DNA from: Limnochorda sp. LNt
GTDB taxonomy: Bacteria > Bacillota > Limnochordia > Limnochordales > Geochordaceae
Assembly: GCF_035593265.1 (NCBI RefSeq)
Contig: NZ_CP141614.1
Location: 434,001-498,000 of the forward strand
Direction of reading: 5' to 3'
DNA length: 64,000 nucleotides
This document shows positions 38,870 to 46,922 of the stretch, in pieces (the stretch's first letter is position 1; every line of letters begins with the position of its first letter). The notes beneath the pieces are model-generated. The model searched no databases. It was given only the letters and a program-made list of their open reading frames with translations, and was not told the origin of the DNA. A program made the position numbers and the translations under genes.

Positions 38870-39838
38870 ATGGGCTGGAAGGTCTTGTTTACGGATCACG
38901 TCTTCCCATCCATCGAGCCCGTACAGGACGAGCTCGACCGGATCGGCGCCGAGCTCGTGGTGGCAGCGGGCGATCGGGAGGCGGTGGCTCGAGCCGCCGC
39001 GGACGCCGACGCGGTGCTCAACACCTACTTCCCGCTCGACGCGGAGCTCATCGAGCGGATGGGCCGGTGCCGGATCATCGCCCGGCTCGGCATCGGGGTG
39101 GACAACGTCGACGTGGCCACTGCCGAGCGCCGGGGCATCTGGGTGACCAACGTGCCGGACTACTGCATCGACGAGGTGGCCGACCACACCCTGGCCCTGG
39201 TGCTGGCGCTGCTGCGCAAGCTGACCGTGCTGGACGCCCTGACCCGGGCCGGCCGGTGGACCTTCGAGCCGGCCCGCCCCATCCCGCGCCTGGCCAACCT
39301 GGTGCTGGGCCTGGTCGGCTTCGGCCAGATCGGCCGTCGGGTCTGCCAGAAGAGCAAGGCCTTCGGCCTGCACGTCCTGGCCTACGACCCGTACGTCAAT
39401 CCCTTCGCCATCAGGGAGGCCGGGGCCGCACCGGCCGATCTGGACAGCCTGCTCGCCTCCAGCGATGTGGTCTCCATCCACGTGCCGCTGACGGCCCAGA
39501 CGCGCCACCTGCTGGACCGCGAGCGGATCGCGCGGATGAAGCCGGGTGCCTACCTCGTCAACACCTCGAGGGGAGGGATCGTGGACGAGGCGGCGCTGCG
39601 AGAGGCTCTGGACCGGGGGCACCTGGCGGGCGCCGCCCTGGACGTGCTGGAGCACGAGGGGGCGCATTGGGAGAGCCCGGTCCGCGGCCACGAGCGGGTC
39701 ATCCTGACGCCCCACGTGGCCTTCTACTCGGAGGCCTCGGTCGAGGAGCTGCAGCGAAAGGCTGCCCGGCAGGTCGTTGCCGTCCTGTCGGGGGCGGCCC
39801 CCCAGCACCCCGTCAACCGGCCGGCAATGGCCGGCTGA
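38870..39838 (+). CDS. D-isomer-specific 2-hydroxyacid dehydrogenase (phosphoglycerate dehydrogenase-like)
   Basis: The product is 322 residues. The NAD-binding loop GLVGFGQIGRRV lies near residue 148. The catalytic Arg sits in NTSRGGIVDEAAL, a Glu in the region after VLEHEGAHW, and the catalytic His in ILTPHVAFYSEAS. It lacks the C-terminal ACT domain of many SerA proteins, so it is more likely a C-terminal-binding-protein-like or general 2-hydroxyacid dehydrogenase. It begins a three-gene operon with an HMGL-like enzyme (33 bases later) and an M24 hydrolase, pointing to a dedicated catabolic route rather than serine synthesis. Confidence 0.9.
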   Translation: MGWKVLFTDHVFPSIEPVQDELDRIGAELVVAAGDREAVARAAADADAVLNTYFPLDAELIERMGRCRIIARLGIGVDNVDVATAERRGIWVTNVPDYCIDEVADHTLALVLALLRKLTVLDALTRAGRWTFEPARPIPRLANLVLGLVGFGQIGRRVCQKSKAFGLHVLAYDPYVNPFAIREAGAAPADLDSLLASSDVVSIHVPLTAQTRHLLDRERIARMKPGAYLVNTSRGGIVDEAALREALDRGHLAGAALDVLEHEGAHWESPVRGHERVILTPHVAFYSEASVEELQRKAARQVVAVLSGAAPQHPVNRPAMAG

Positions 39839-39871
39839 GGGGCCAGACGGATATCACCGGAGGTGCCGACG

Positions 39872-41110
39872 GTGTCGCAAGCGACTCCATGGAAGAGCGA
39901 CGACTGGTTCGTCAGCCCGTGGAACTACTTCCCCGAGGTGCGCTCGCAGTTCGAGTTCCCCGCGCGGGTCCGCCTCCACGACGTGTCGTTGCGGGACGGC
40001 GAGCAGCAGGCCGGCCTCGTCTTCAACAAGGACCAGAAGATCCGCCTTGCCGAGAAGCTGGCCGAGGTGGGGGTCCACCGCATCGAGGCAGGGATGCCGG
40101 CCGTCAGCCCGCAGGACGAGGCGGCCATCCGGGAGATCGTCAGACGCAACCTGGGGCCCGAGATCTTCGCCTTCGCCCGGTGCACCATCGAGGACGTCAA
40201 GCGGGCCCAGGACTGCGGCGTGCGAGGGGTGGTCGTCGAGATCCCCTCCAGCGAGCACATCATCCGCGAGGCGTATGGGTGGCCGGTGGAGAAGGCCATC
40301 GACCTCTCCATCCAGGCGACCCGCTTCGCGCACGAGCAGGGGCTGTACACGGTCTTCTTCCCCATCGACTTCAGCCGGGCCGACCTCGAGTGGGGGCTGA
40401 CCCTGCTCAAGCGCGTCGCCACCGAGGGCCACATGGACGCCCTGGTGGTGGTCGACACCTTCGGCGTGCTCTCGCCGCATGCGGTGCCGTATCTCATCCG
40501 GCGCATCAAGGCCGAGATCGACAAGCCCCTGGAGTGCCACTTCCACAACGACTTCGGCATGGGCGTGGCCAACACCGTCATGGCCCTCGCCAGCGGATGC
40601 GAGGTGGCCCACACCACCATCGCGGGCATCGGGGAGCGAGCCGGCAACACCCCCTACGAGGAGCTGGCGCTGGCCCTTTTGATGCTCTACGGCGTCGACA
40701 TGGGGTTGCGTTGCGACCGGTTGTACGAGACGGCACGGCTGTTGCAGGAGATCGCGGGCATCCAGATTCCCACCAACCGGGCAGTCATCGGCGAGATGCT
40801 GTACGACATCGAGTCGGGCATCATCGCCTCCTGGTATCGCAACTGCTACCATCGCACGCCCACCGAGATCTTCCCGGTGCGGGCCGAGTTCATCGGGCGC
40901 GAGCCTGCCCGGGTCGTCATGGGCAAGGGCTCCGGCGCCGACAACGTGCGGCTGTGGCTGGAAGAGGACGGGCTCGATGCGACCGACGAGCAGGTGATGG
41001 AGCTGGTCGCCCTGGTCAAGCAGGAGTCGCTGGCCAAGGGCCGGCTGCTCACCCGGGACGAGTTTCGGTCGCTGGCCCTGGTGGTGCTCAGCCCGGCGAG
41101 GGCAGGTTGA
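39872..41110 (+). CDS. HMGL/homocitrate-synthase-family pyruvate carboxyltransferase-like enzyme
   Basis: The product is 412 residues. RLHDVSLRDGEQQAG holds the metal-binding Arg-Asp pair. IEAGMPAVSPQDEAAI, ECHFHNDFGMGVAN (the two metal-binding His) and GIGERAGNTPYEEL are signature blocks of homocitrate, citramalate and isopropylmalate synthases. It lacks the regulatory LeuA-dimer domain. It would form or cleave a C-C bond between a 2-oxo acid and acetyl-CoA. The start was placed at GTG 39872, eight bases after GGAGG; a GTG nine bases upstream lies too close to that site. The dehydrogenase upstream and M24 enzyme downstream are likely partners. The exact reaction is unknown. Confidence 0.88.
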   Translation: MSQATPWKSDDWFVSPWNYFPEVRSQFEFPARVRLHDVSLRDGEQQAGLVFNKDQKIRLAEKLAEVGVHRIEAGMPAVSPQDEAAIREIVRRNLGPEIFAFARCTIEDVKRAQDCGVRGVVVEIPSSEHIIREAYGWPVEKAIDLSIQATRFAHEQGLYTVFFPIDFSRADLEWGLTLLKRVATEGHMDALVVVDTFGVLSPHAVPYLIRRIKAEIDKPLECHFHNDFGMGVANTVMALASGCEVAHTTIAGIGERAGNTPYEELALALLMLYGVDMGLRCDRLYETARLLQEIAGIQIPTNRAVIGEMLYDIESGIIASWYRNCYHRTPTEIFPVRAEFIGREPARVVMGKGSGADNVRLWLEEDGLDATDEQVMELVALVKQESLAKGRLLTRDEFRSLALVVLSPARAG

Positions 41111-41156
41111 CGGTCGCAGGCGTGCCACCCGACGAGGCAGGGAGGTCGAGATCACG

Positions 41157-42413
41157 ATGGACCTGAGCTTCATCCAGCGTCCCCACGAGTACACGCCCCG
41201 GCGAGTCTACAGCACCACCGGGACCGACTGGCAGGAGCGGGTCAACTTCGATCGCATGCGTCGAGAGCGCTTGCAGCGTGCCAAGGAGCAGATGGAGCGG
41301 CACGACCTCGGCGCGCTGGTGCTCTTCGTCGGCGAGAACATCCGCTACGTCACCGGCGTCTGGCAGGGCAACTGGAAGAACAACATCTTCATCCGATACG
41401 CCGTGCTCCCGCGGGGCGGGGAGCCGGTGCTCTTCGAGACCGTGGGGTCGGACATCGAGTGCGCCAGGATCGACGCGCCGTGGATGGAGGGCCGGATCCG
41501 CCCCGCCATCACGTGGCGATGGGCCGAGACGGCCGAGGAGATGATGGCCGACCGCATGGTGCAGAGCGTCGTGGAGGTCCTCAAGGAGCACGGCGTGCAG
41601 GGTGAGCGGATCGGGATCGATATGGCGGATCCGACGGCGCTGCGGGCCTTCCAGAAGGCCGGAATCAACCTGACGAGCGCCTGGCCGGCCATGTCGGCCG
41701 CCCGTGTCATCAAGACCCGGGACGAGATCGAGTGCCACAAGATCTCGACGGCCTGGGCGGACGCGTGCATGTGGCGGATACGAAACGAGTGGCTCAAGCC
41801 CGGCGTCAAGGAGTCTACCATCTGCGCGAAGGCCAACGAGTTCCTGTACGAGGCCGGGTTCGACTTCGTCTACGACGTCATCGTGGCCAGCGGCGGCAAC
41901 ACCAGCCCCTACCGGCGCTGGCACACCGACAAGGTGATCCGCCAGGGCGACCTCGTCATCGTGGACATCAACGCCATCGGCCCCGGCGGCTACTTCGTCG
42001 ACTACGTGCGCTGCTTCAAGGTGGCCGGCAAGCCGACGCCGCAGGAGAAGGACCTGTACAAGGAGTGCTACGACTCGCTGTACGCGGCCCTGGAGCAGCT
42101 GCGCCCCGGCAACACCACCAAGGACGTGGCGGAGCGCTTCCCCGTCTACGACGACGACCGATACGGCAGCGTGAGCCTGCAGCAGTTCGCCCACTCCATC
42201 GGGCTGTCCCTGTACGAGGGCATGTGGATCTCGCGCTCCTACTCGCTCAAGTATCCCGTCGAATTGAAGCAGAACATGGTCTTCGCCATCGAGACGTTCG
42301 CGGGACACCCCGGCCTGGAACAGACGGTGCGCCTGGAGGAGGACGTCGTCATCAGCGACCAGGGCCCGGTGGTGCTGACCCAGATGCCGTTCGAGGAGGA
42401 GTTTCTGAAGTAG
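41157..42413 (+). CDS. M24-family metallohydrolase (Xaa-Pro peptidase/creatinase-like)
   Basis: The product is 418 residues. The pita-bread fold ligands are present: Asp in VDINAIG, Asp in FVDYVRC, His in FAHSIGL, Glu in AIETFAG and Glu in RLEEDVV. The N-terminal creatinase_N-like domain includes ALVLFVGENIRYVTGVWQG. Members of this group include Xaa-Pro aminopeptidases, creatinase and the DMSP lyase DddP, which share these metal residues. Context with a hydroxyacid dehydrogenase and an HMGL-like enzyme argues against plain peptide turnover. It is the last high-GC gene before the low-GC island. Confidence 0.88.
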   Translation: MDLSFIQRPHEYTPRRVYSTTGTDWQERVNFDRMRRERLQRAKEQMERHDLGALVLFVGENIRYVTGVWQGNWKNNIFIRYAVLPRGGEPVLFETVGSDIECARIDAPWMEGRIRPAITWRWAETAEEMMADRMVQSVVEVLKEHGVQGERIGIDMADPTALRAFQKAGINLTSAWPAMSAARVIKTRDEIECHKISTAWADACMWRIRNEWLKPGVKESTICAKANEFLYEAGFDFVYDVIVASGGNTSPYRRWHTDKVIRQGDLVIVDINAIGPGGYFVDYVRCFKVAGKPTPQEKDLYKECYDSLYAALEQLRPGNTTKDVAERFPVYDDDRYGSVSLQQFAHSIGLSLYEGMWISRSYSLKYPVELKQNMVFAIETFAGHPGLEQTVRLEEDVVISDQGPVVLTQMPFEEEFLK

Positions 42414-42612
42414 TTCCCCGACTTCATTGTCCAGCGCAAAGCTCTCTGGAAGAATCGCCGCCTTTATGTCAACGCTGTAGCCTTTTTAAGTCCATGGCTA
42501 TCCACTAAGACAGCGGGTGGTAAACAAGGGAAGCTTTAGGCTTGAACAGTGAGCAGAGCTATTGATGACATGAGAGTGTCGCTTGTTTGCGACGAGCTTG
42601 GAGGCGATAGGA

Positions 42613-42954
42613 ATGCCCGTTTATAGGAAAGGAACGCAGCCCGAGGAGTTAGTTACCCCAAAGTACTCAAAGGCGTACGGAAGCTTAATTACTGGAGAAG
42701 CAATTGAGGTGGGGGTGCTTCGTTATAAACACGGCGAAGGAGCAGTCAAACACCAACATGCTCAGGAGCAAATGATGTATGTTCTACATGGCAAGATACA
42801 AGTTGAGATGGACGAAGAAGTTCGCATCCTCGGGCCTGGAGAGCTCGCCCATATGCGGCCCAACGTTCCCCACAGAGTGGTTGCCGTTGAGGGAGAAGTA
42901 ACCGTGTTGAGTTGCAAGAATCTCGTAGACGGGACGGGACACCGGCTTTCCTAG
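42613..42954 (+). CDS. Single-domain cupin protein
   Basis: The product is 113 residues. The first cupin motif appears in KHQHAQEQMMYVLHGKIQVEM (His, His, Glu region, then Gly) and the second in PNVPHRVVAVEG. It has the metal ligands His, His, Glu and a later His. The start ATG 42613 follows GGAGGCGATAGG. A second cupin gene begins eight bases after its stop, and the two look distantly related. Small cupins serve as isomerases, dioxygenases or ligand-binding proteins, and no specific reaction can be given. Confidence 0.85.
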   Translation: MPVYRKGTQPEELVTPKYSKAYGSLITGEAIEVGVLRYKHGEGAVKHQHAQEQMMYVLHGKIQVEMDEEVRILGPGELAHMRPNVPHRVVAVEGEVTVLSCKNLVDGTGHRLS

Positions 42955-42962
42955 GGAGGCGA

Positions 42963-43307
42963 ATGGGCTTGCCGTTTTACGACCTCACAAAAATGGCCCA
43001 TGTGGCGATCGGGCCTCAGCAGTCGGCTGCGCGCGGAGCAGTTGTTCAAGGTCAGAACCTGGAGGTGGCTCTTGTCCGTTATGAGGCTCATAGGGCCGCG
43101 AAGTCCCATCGGGATTCCAACGAGCAGATGATATTCGTCCTGGAAGGCCGCTTGCGGGCTCGCATAGAGTACGAGGTAGCAGTAGCAGACCCGGGCGACA
43201 TCATTCATATACCGGCGAACGTTGAGTACGAGCTGGTAGCGATCGAGGATGCGGAGGTGATCAGCTTCAAGAGTCATGCAGCTGGAAGGGGCTCGCCCAG
43301 AGAATAG
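42963..43307 (+). CDS. Single-domain cupin protein, second copy
   Basis: The product is 114 residues. The first motif AKSHRDSNEQMIFVLEGRL keeps His and Glu but has Arg-Asp where the upstream copy has Gln-His. The second motif IPANVEYELVAIED lacks the usual His, having Glu instead. It may therefore have lost or changed metal binding while its neighbour kept it. The start ATG 42963 follows GGGAGGCG and lies eight bases after the first cupin, so the pair is surely co-expressed and may form a heteromer. Confidence 0.8.
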   Translation: MGLPFYDLTKMAHVAIGPQQSAARGAVVQGQNLEVALVRYEAHRAAKSHRDSNEQMIFVLEGRLRARIEYEVAVADPGDIIHIPANVEYELVAIEDAEVISFKSHAAGRGSPRE

Positions 43308-43621
43308 GAGGGTGTCGGCCGGCTGTGCTGGCGATACGTGAGCGAATGCGAACTTATCTGCGTTTTTCGGCGTCAGACGCCGAGAGCCGTACATGGCATG
43401 ACCGGCAGTGGACTTCGCAATCGTCGCCCTGGTCGGATGCACGGCGACGGCAACTAATCGGTGCGAAAGCGATTCGGACCAACAGGGCCAGCTGGCCATT
43501 GCGCTGATGTCCTCGAAGTTTCAGGGGTACGGGGCCATCTGGCAAGTTTCGGGGTGGCTCTGACGGGAGAGGGTGGCGGCTCCCGGGAGAACGGTTCGCC
43601 CCATCGTGTGGAAGGGATGAA
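43308..43621. other. Intergenic stretch without recognisable gene
   Basis: About 310 bases between the second cupin and the nitrilase-family gene. No convincing reading frame, RNA or repeat is seen. GGAGAGGGTGGCGG near the end may be part of the next gene's leader. Confidence 0.4.
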
Positions 43622-44473
43622 GTGGTGGTGACCCTCCGAATTGCGGTGGTCCAGCCCATCGCCCACCCTCCAAGCGAGGCCCAGGCTAATGTTGCCGACG
43701 CGATTCGCTGGGTGGAGCAGGCTGCTGAGCAAGGCGCGAGCTTCGTCTGCTTCCCTGAAACCTATCCAGGTCCCTGGCGCATGCCGGCGACCTTCGATCC
43801 GAGGCCTACGATGGTAGAGGCTGCAGCTAAACATGGAGTACACGTTGTGTTCGGTACAATCGAACCAGTCAACAACGAGATAGCCACAGCTTACAACCTA
43901 GTCTGCATGGCCTATCCTGACGGCCGGCCACTGGCCCAGTACCGCCGCACGCACCCGAACGGCCCGTGGATCTATACAGGTGGTAGGTTCTGGGAGTTTC
44001 GGTACGTTCCGGGGGACGACTTTCCAGTGTTTGACACGGCCTTGACAAGGGTAGGGTTGGCGATGTGCAGCGAGGTATACGTGCCAGAGGTGTCGCGTGC
44101 GTTGGCCGTACGGGGGGCCGAGTTGATCTTTATGCCGGCCGGCATTGACAAGAAGAAACTTTGGGAAACATGGCGGGCGCTAACTTGGGCGCGGGCGATA
44201 GAAAACTTGGCCGTCGTCGTTACGACGCAGAACCTCTTCTCGCACACTGAACGCGGTCTCGCCATGGTCGCAACTCCCGAGCAAGTGTTGTTAGAAAGCA
44301 TAGCCGCAGGTCTCTTCTTGGTGGATGTAGATCTGGAGCGCATACGGTATCTGCGCGAGACGCGCGACGATGTAGACTCATCGGCCTACTGCGCGGTCAA
44401 ACAAGGTTTGCTCGGCCCGCAATGGCTGCGGAAGGAGCTCTATGGTCGGATTTATCCCCGCGGTTCCGAATGA
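43622..44473 (+). CDS. Nitrilase/carbon-nitrogen hydrolase superfamily enzyme
   Basis: The product is 283 residues. The catalytic Glu is in FVCFPETYPGP and the nucleophile Cys in LAMCSEVYVPEVSRAL. The position of the catalytic Lys reads QYRRTHPNGPW, so Arg stands where Lys (YRKxH) is expected. The remaining fold (ALTWARAIENLAVVVTTQ) is typical. Enzymes of this superfamily hydrolyse amides, nitriles or N-carbamoyl compounds. With DUF1989 proteins downstream, release of ammonia from an amide or ureido compound is plausible. The Lys-to-Arg change may impair or alter activity. It starts at one of several consecutive GTG codons from 43622. Confidence 0.85.
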   Translation: MVVTLRIAVVQPIAHPPSEAQANVADAIRWVEQAAEQGASFVCFPETYPGPWRMPATFDPRPTMVEAAAKHGVHVVFGTIEPVNNEIATAYNLVCMAYPDGRPLAQYRRTHPNGPWIYTGGRFWEFRYVPGDDFPVFDTALTRVGLAMCSEVYVPEVSRALAVRGAELIFMPAGIDKKKLWETWRALTWARAIENLAVVVTTQNLFSHTERGLAMVATPEQVLLESIAAGLFLVDVDLERIRYLRETRDDVDSSAYCAVKQGLLGPQWLRKELYGRIYPRGSE

Positions 44474-44647
44474 AGTTGTTGTCGTATTAGGATGAAGAAG
44501 CGTGTTCGACTGGTACTGAGGTAGGCCCGCTCCTGCTACTATGCAGCACGGCTGGTAAGTGACGGGCGTGGCGAAAACGAGTTGGGGGTCCGTGTGAAGG
44601 ACAGGAACGAAAGAGATAGAACGGGTTCCTCTTAGGAGGGGTGCGTA

Positions 44648-44881
44648 ATGTACAAGGGGAAGACCATGGCCACTGCTGATAGTGCCTGCGATAAGCCGAA
44701 GGTCACGGTACGGCTTGATCAGCTGCAGTACAGGCTGGTCGAGTTCTTACGGCAAGAGGGAAAGTTTGGGTCAACGGACGGAGAAATCATCGCAAACGTC
44801 GTACGTTTCTACCTCCAGGAGAAGGGGCTGGTGCCGCTGGGTAAGTCAGAGGAGATACAGCGAGCAAGACCCCAGGATTGA
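44648..44881 (+). CDS. Small ribbon-helix-helix-like protein
   Basis: The product is 77 residues. After a polar 18-residue tail, KVTVRLDQLQYRLVEFL resembles an RHH beta-strand and first helix. A turn with GSTDGEIIANVVRFYLQ follows as second helix. This is the layout of CopG/Arc/MetJ-type DNA-binding proteins. The C-terminus of the next protein (45004-45948) has the same pattern. The start at ATG 44648 follows TAGGAGGGG. It may regulate the island genes or act as a partner of the DUF1989 enzyme. DNA binding is inferred from pattern only. Confidence 0.65.
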   Translation: MYKGKTMATADSACDKPKVTVRLDQLQYRLVEFLRQEGKFGSTDGEIIANVVRFYLQEKGLVPLGKSEEIQRARPQD

Positions 44882-45003
44882 GTGCCTTTAGGTTAAGGTA
44901 GCGCCTCGAGCATGACATTGAGCCCGTACGGGGGACGAAGCGATCCTCAAGGGGAGCCTTGGAAAAGCGAGAAAAGCAAAGGACGAGGAGGTGGTCCTGC
45001 GCT

Positions 45004-45948
45004 ATGGTGGCCGTCGGAGAGTGTCGACTTGATATCCAACTCCGGCCTGTATCAGGTGTAGCAGTGCCTCTTCGAAGAGGTGAGGTGTTAAGAATAGTTC
45101 AGGAGGAAGGGCAGCAACCCGTTAGCTTGAATTGTTTCAACCTGCATGATCATAAAGAGCATCTTTCGGTAGGGCACATGCGTCGAGAGGGCTTCCGCAC
45201 CAAAGAGGGGCGGATACTGTGGAGCAACACTCCGCGCTATTCTCCCTTGGCGGCAATCCTCCACATGAGTCAGTCGTGTGTGGCCGACCTGCTCGTTCCG
45301 AGATGCAGCGCACCGATGCTCGAGTGGCTGTATGGTTTGGTCGACCATCCGAACTGCCAGGATATCTTAGCTGAGTGTATAGGTGAGTACGGACTGACGC
45401 CAGACGACGTTCATGATCCGATCAATTTGTGGCTCGAAGTTGGCGTCAACCACCATGGGTATATCATTCGGGGGGCTACGGGTCATGCAGGGGACCATGT
45501 GGACCTGCTGGCGTTGACGGACATACTCACAGTTGCTGCCATGTGCGGCCTCGCCCACCTGTTAGGCGCTGCGAGGAGCTCTTATAAACCGATCCGAGTA
45601 CAGGTGTTCCGACATACTATCGAGACGGAGCAGTTAGCCAAGAGGTATATTCAAGAATACACCGGGCTGAAAAACCAGCGGACACCACAGCATTACCGGA
45701 ACCGGTCGATCTTGGCGGAGAGGACTCTGCGACAGGTAGAAGGGTATCAACCGACCTTCTATCGTGTCGTCGGTAGAGAGATTGATGTTACTTTTAGCCC
45801 GGATGAGTACCTCGCCATACAAAGATTGAGGGGACAGATGGGTAAGACAACAGCGGAGGTTGCCCGAGTATTGTTCATGCGGTGGTACATCAAACACCGG
45901 AAAGCCCTCGGGTTACGTTATGATCCATCGGAAGAGAGGAGCGTGTAA
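45004..45948 (+). CDS. DUF1989 protein fused to a C-terminal RHH-like domain
   Basis: The product is 314 residues. Residues 1-240 match DUF1989 (urea carboxylase-associated, carboxyguanidine deiminase CgdAB family): LNCFNLHDHKEHLS, ADLLVPRCSA, PNCQDILAECIGEYGLTPDDVHDP. The last 55 residues, after a linker, read IDVTFSPDEYLAIQRLRG and KTTAEVARVLFMRWY, which resembles the free RHH-like protein just upstream. I know of no common DUF1989 protein with this tail. A downstream paralogue (45955-46731) lacks the extension. The start ATG 45004 was preferred over TTG 44959; a GAGGAGG lies 12 bases before it. DUF1989 members act on guanidine-derived and urea-related compounds. Confidence 0.82.
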   Translation: MVAVGECRLDIQLRPVSGVAVPLRRGEVLRIVQEEGQQPVSLNCFNLHDHKEHLSVGHMRREGFRTKEGRILWSNTPRYSPLAAILHMSQSCVADLLVPRCSAPMLEWLYGLVDHPNCQDILAECIGEYGLTPDDVHDPINLWLEVGVNHHGYIIRGATGHAGDHVDLLALTDILTVAAMCGLAHLLGAARSSYKPIRVQVFRHTIETEQLAKRYIQEYTGLKNQRTPQHYRNRSILAERTLRQVEGYQPTFYRVVGREIDVTFSPDEYLAIQRLRGQMGKTTAEVARVLFMRWYIKHRKALGLRYDPSEERSV

Positions 45949-45954
45949 AGTACT

Positions 45955-46731
45955 ATGACTGCTGTGGCTCAACCCCGTCTCGACTTAGTGCTTCAGCCCG
46001 TCTCAGGGAAAGCGGTTCCCGTATATGAAGGGGAAATCCTGCGGATAATCCAGATGGAAGGGGAGCAAACTGTCGATTTTAATTGCTTTAATCTGCATGA
46101 CTATAAGGAGAGAATGTCGACTAGCCAAATGCGCGCTCACGGCTTCAAGCCCCGAAAGGGAGATTTCATCGTAAGCAACCCCCCAAGGTGCCGCCCAATG
46201 ATGTACATACTTGACATGCCTGAGACCTGTGTTACCGACCTGCTCGCCGCCCGCTGCGATGCGACGAGGGGGGAGCGGGAATATGGTTTGGATTGGGTGC
46301 CTAATTGTCAGGATACACTAGCGGAAGCAATTGGCGAGTACGGCCTTACGCCAGACGATGTGCATGACTCGTTCAATATGTGGATGAATACCACTTGGGA
46401 TGCTGAAGGTTATTGGACTACCTGGAATACCGGCCAGAGAGGTGACTTTGTGGACCTACTGGCTCTTATCGATGTGTTGGCGGTACCAGTGATCTGTGGG
46501 TCCGGTAGTTTAGGTCCCACGAGTAACTTTTCGCTGAAACCTATCAAGATACAAGTGTTCCCAGCAACTTCCGCCTCCCGGCGTTTGGTCGCAGAGCTGG
46601 CTGGCCAGCTCCCGGCCCTGAAGACGCGAAGGGGCCCAGAGGACTATCGTACTAGAGGTGTCATGCAAGAGAGACAGCTTCGGCCACCGAGCGAATTTAC
46701 GATCAAGGCCTATCCCATCAAGCCTATCTAG
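45955..46731 (+). CDS. DUF1989-family protein (CgdA/CgdB-like)
   Basis: The product is 258 residues. VDFNCFNLHDYKERMS, VTDLLAARCDATRG, PNCQDTLAEAIGEYGLTPDDVHDSFNMWMN and the later GDFVDLLALIDVLAVPVICG are family blocks. It is a paralogue of the preceding protein, separated by six bases, so a heteromer is likely. In guanidine-degrading bacteria, two tandem DUF1989 proteins (CgdA and CgdB) form carboxyguanidine deiminase. Here no guanidine carboxylase gene is in the window, so the substrate may differ. Cys residues in RCD and NCQD are candidate metal ligands. Confidence 0.85.
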   Translation: MTAVAQPRLDLVLQPVSGKAVPVYEGEILRIIQMEGEQTVDFNCFNLHDYKERMSTSQMRAHGFKPRKGDFIVSNPPRCRPMMYILDMPETCVTDLLAARCDATRGEREYGLDWVPNCQDTLAEAIGEYGLTPDDVHDSFNMWMNTTWDAEGYWTTWNTGQRGDFVDLLALIDVLAVPVICGSGSLGPTSNFSLKPIKIQVFPATSASRRLVAELAGQLPALKTRRGPEDYRTRGVMQERQLRPPSEFTIKAYPIKPI

Positions 46732-46922
46732 GTCGAAGTAGAATTGCCAGAATTGAGTTGCCTGTCCCACGATTCGTGCTCCGATTGGTTTGGAGGACTT
46801 CGGACGGGAGGTTTGTGGGCCGCCGCTTGCCATTCGCTTCTATCGCCAGAAGGGGAAATGTTGGTGTTATTGGTGCTTTAGGTCTGAGAATGAGAGAGCA
46901 GACTTGAAAGGATGACTGCTAC

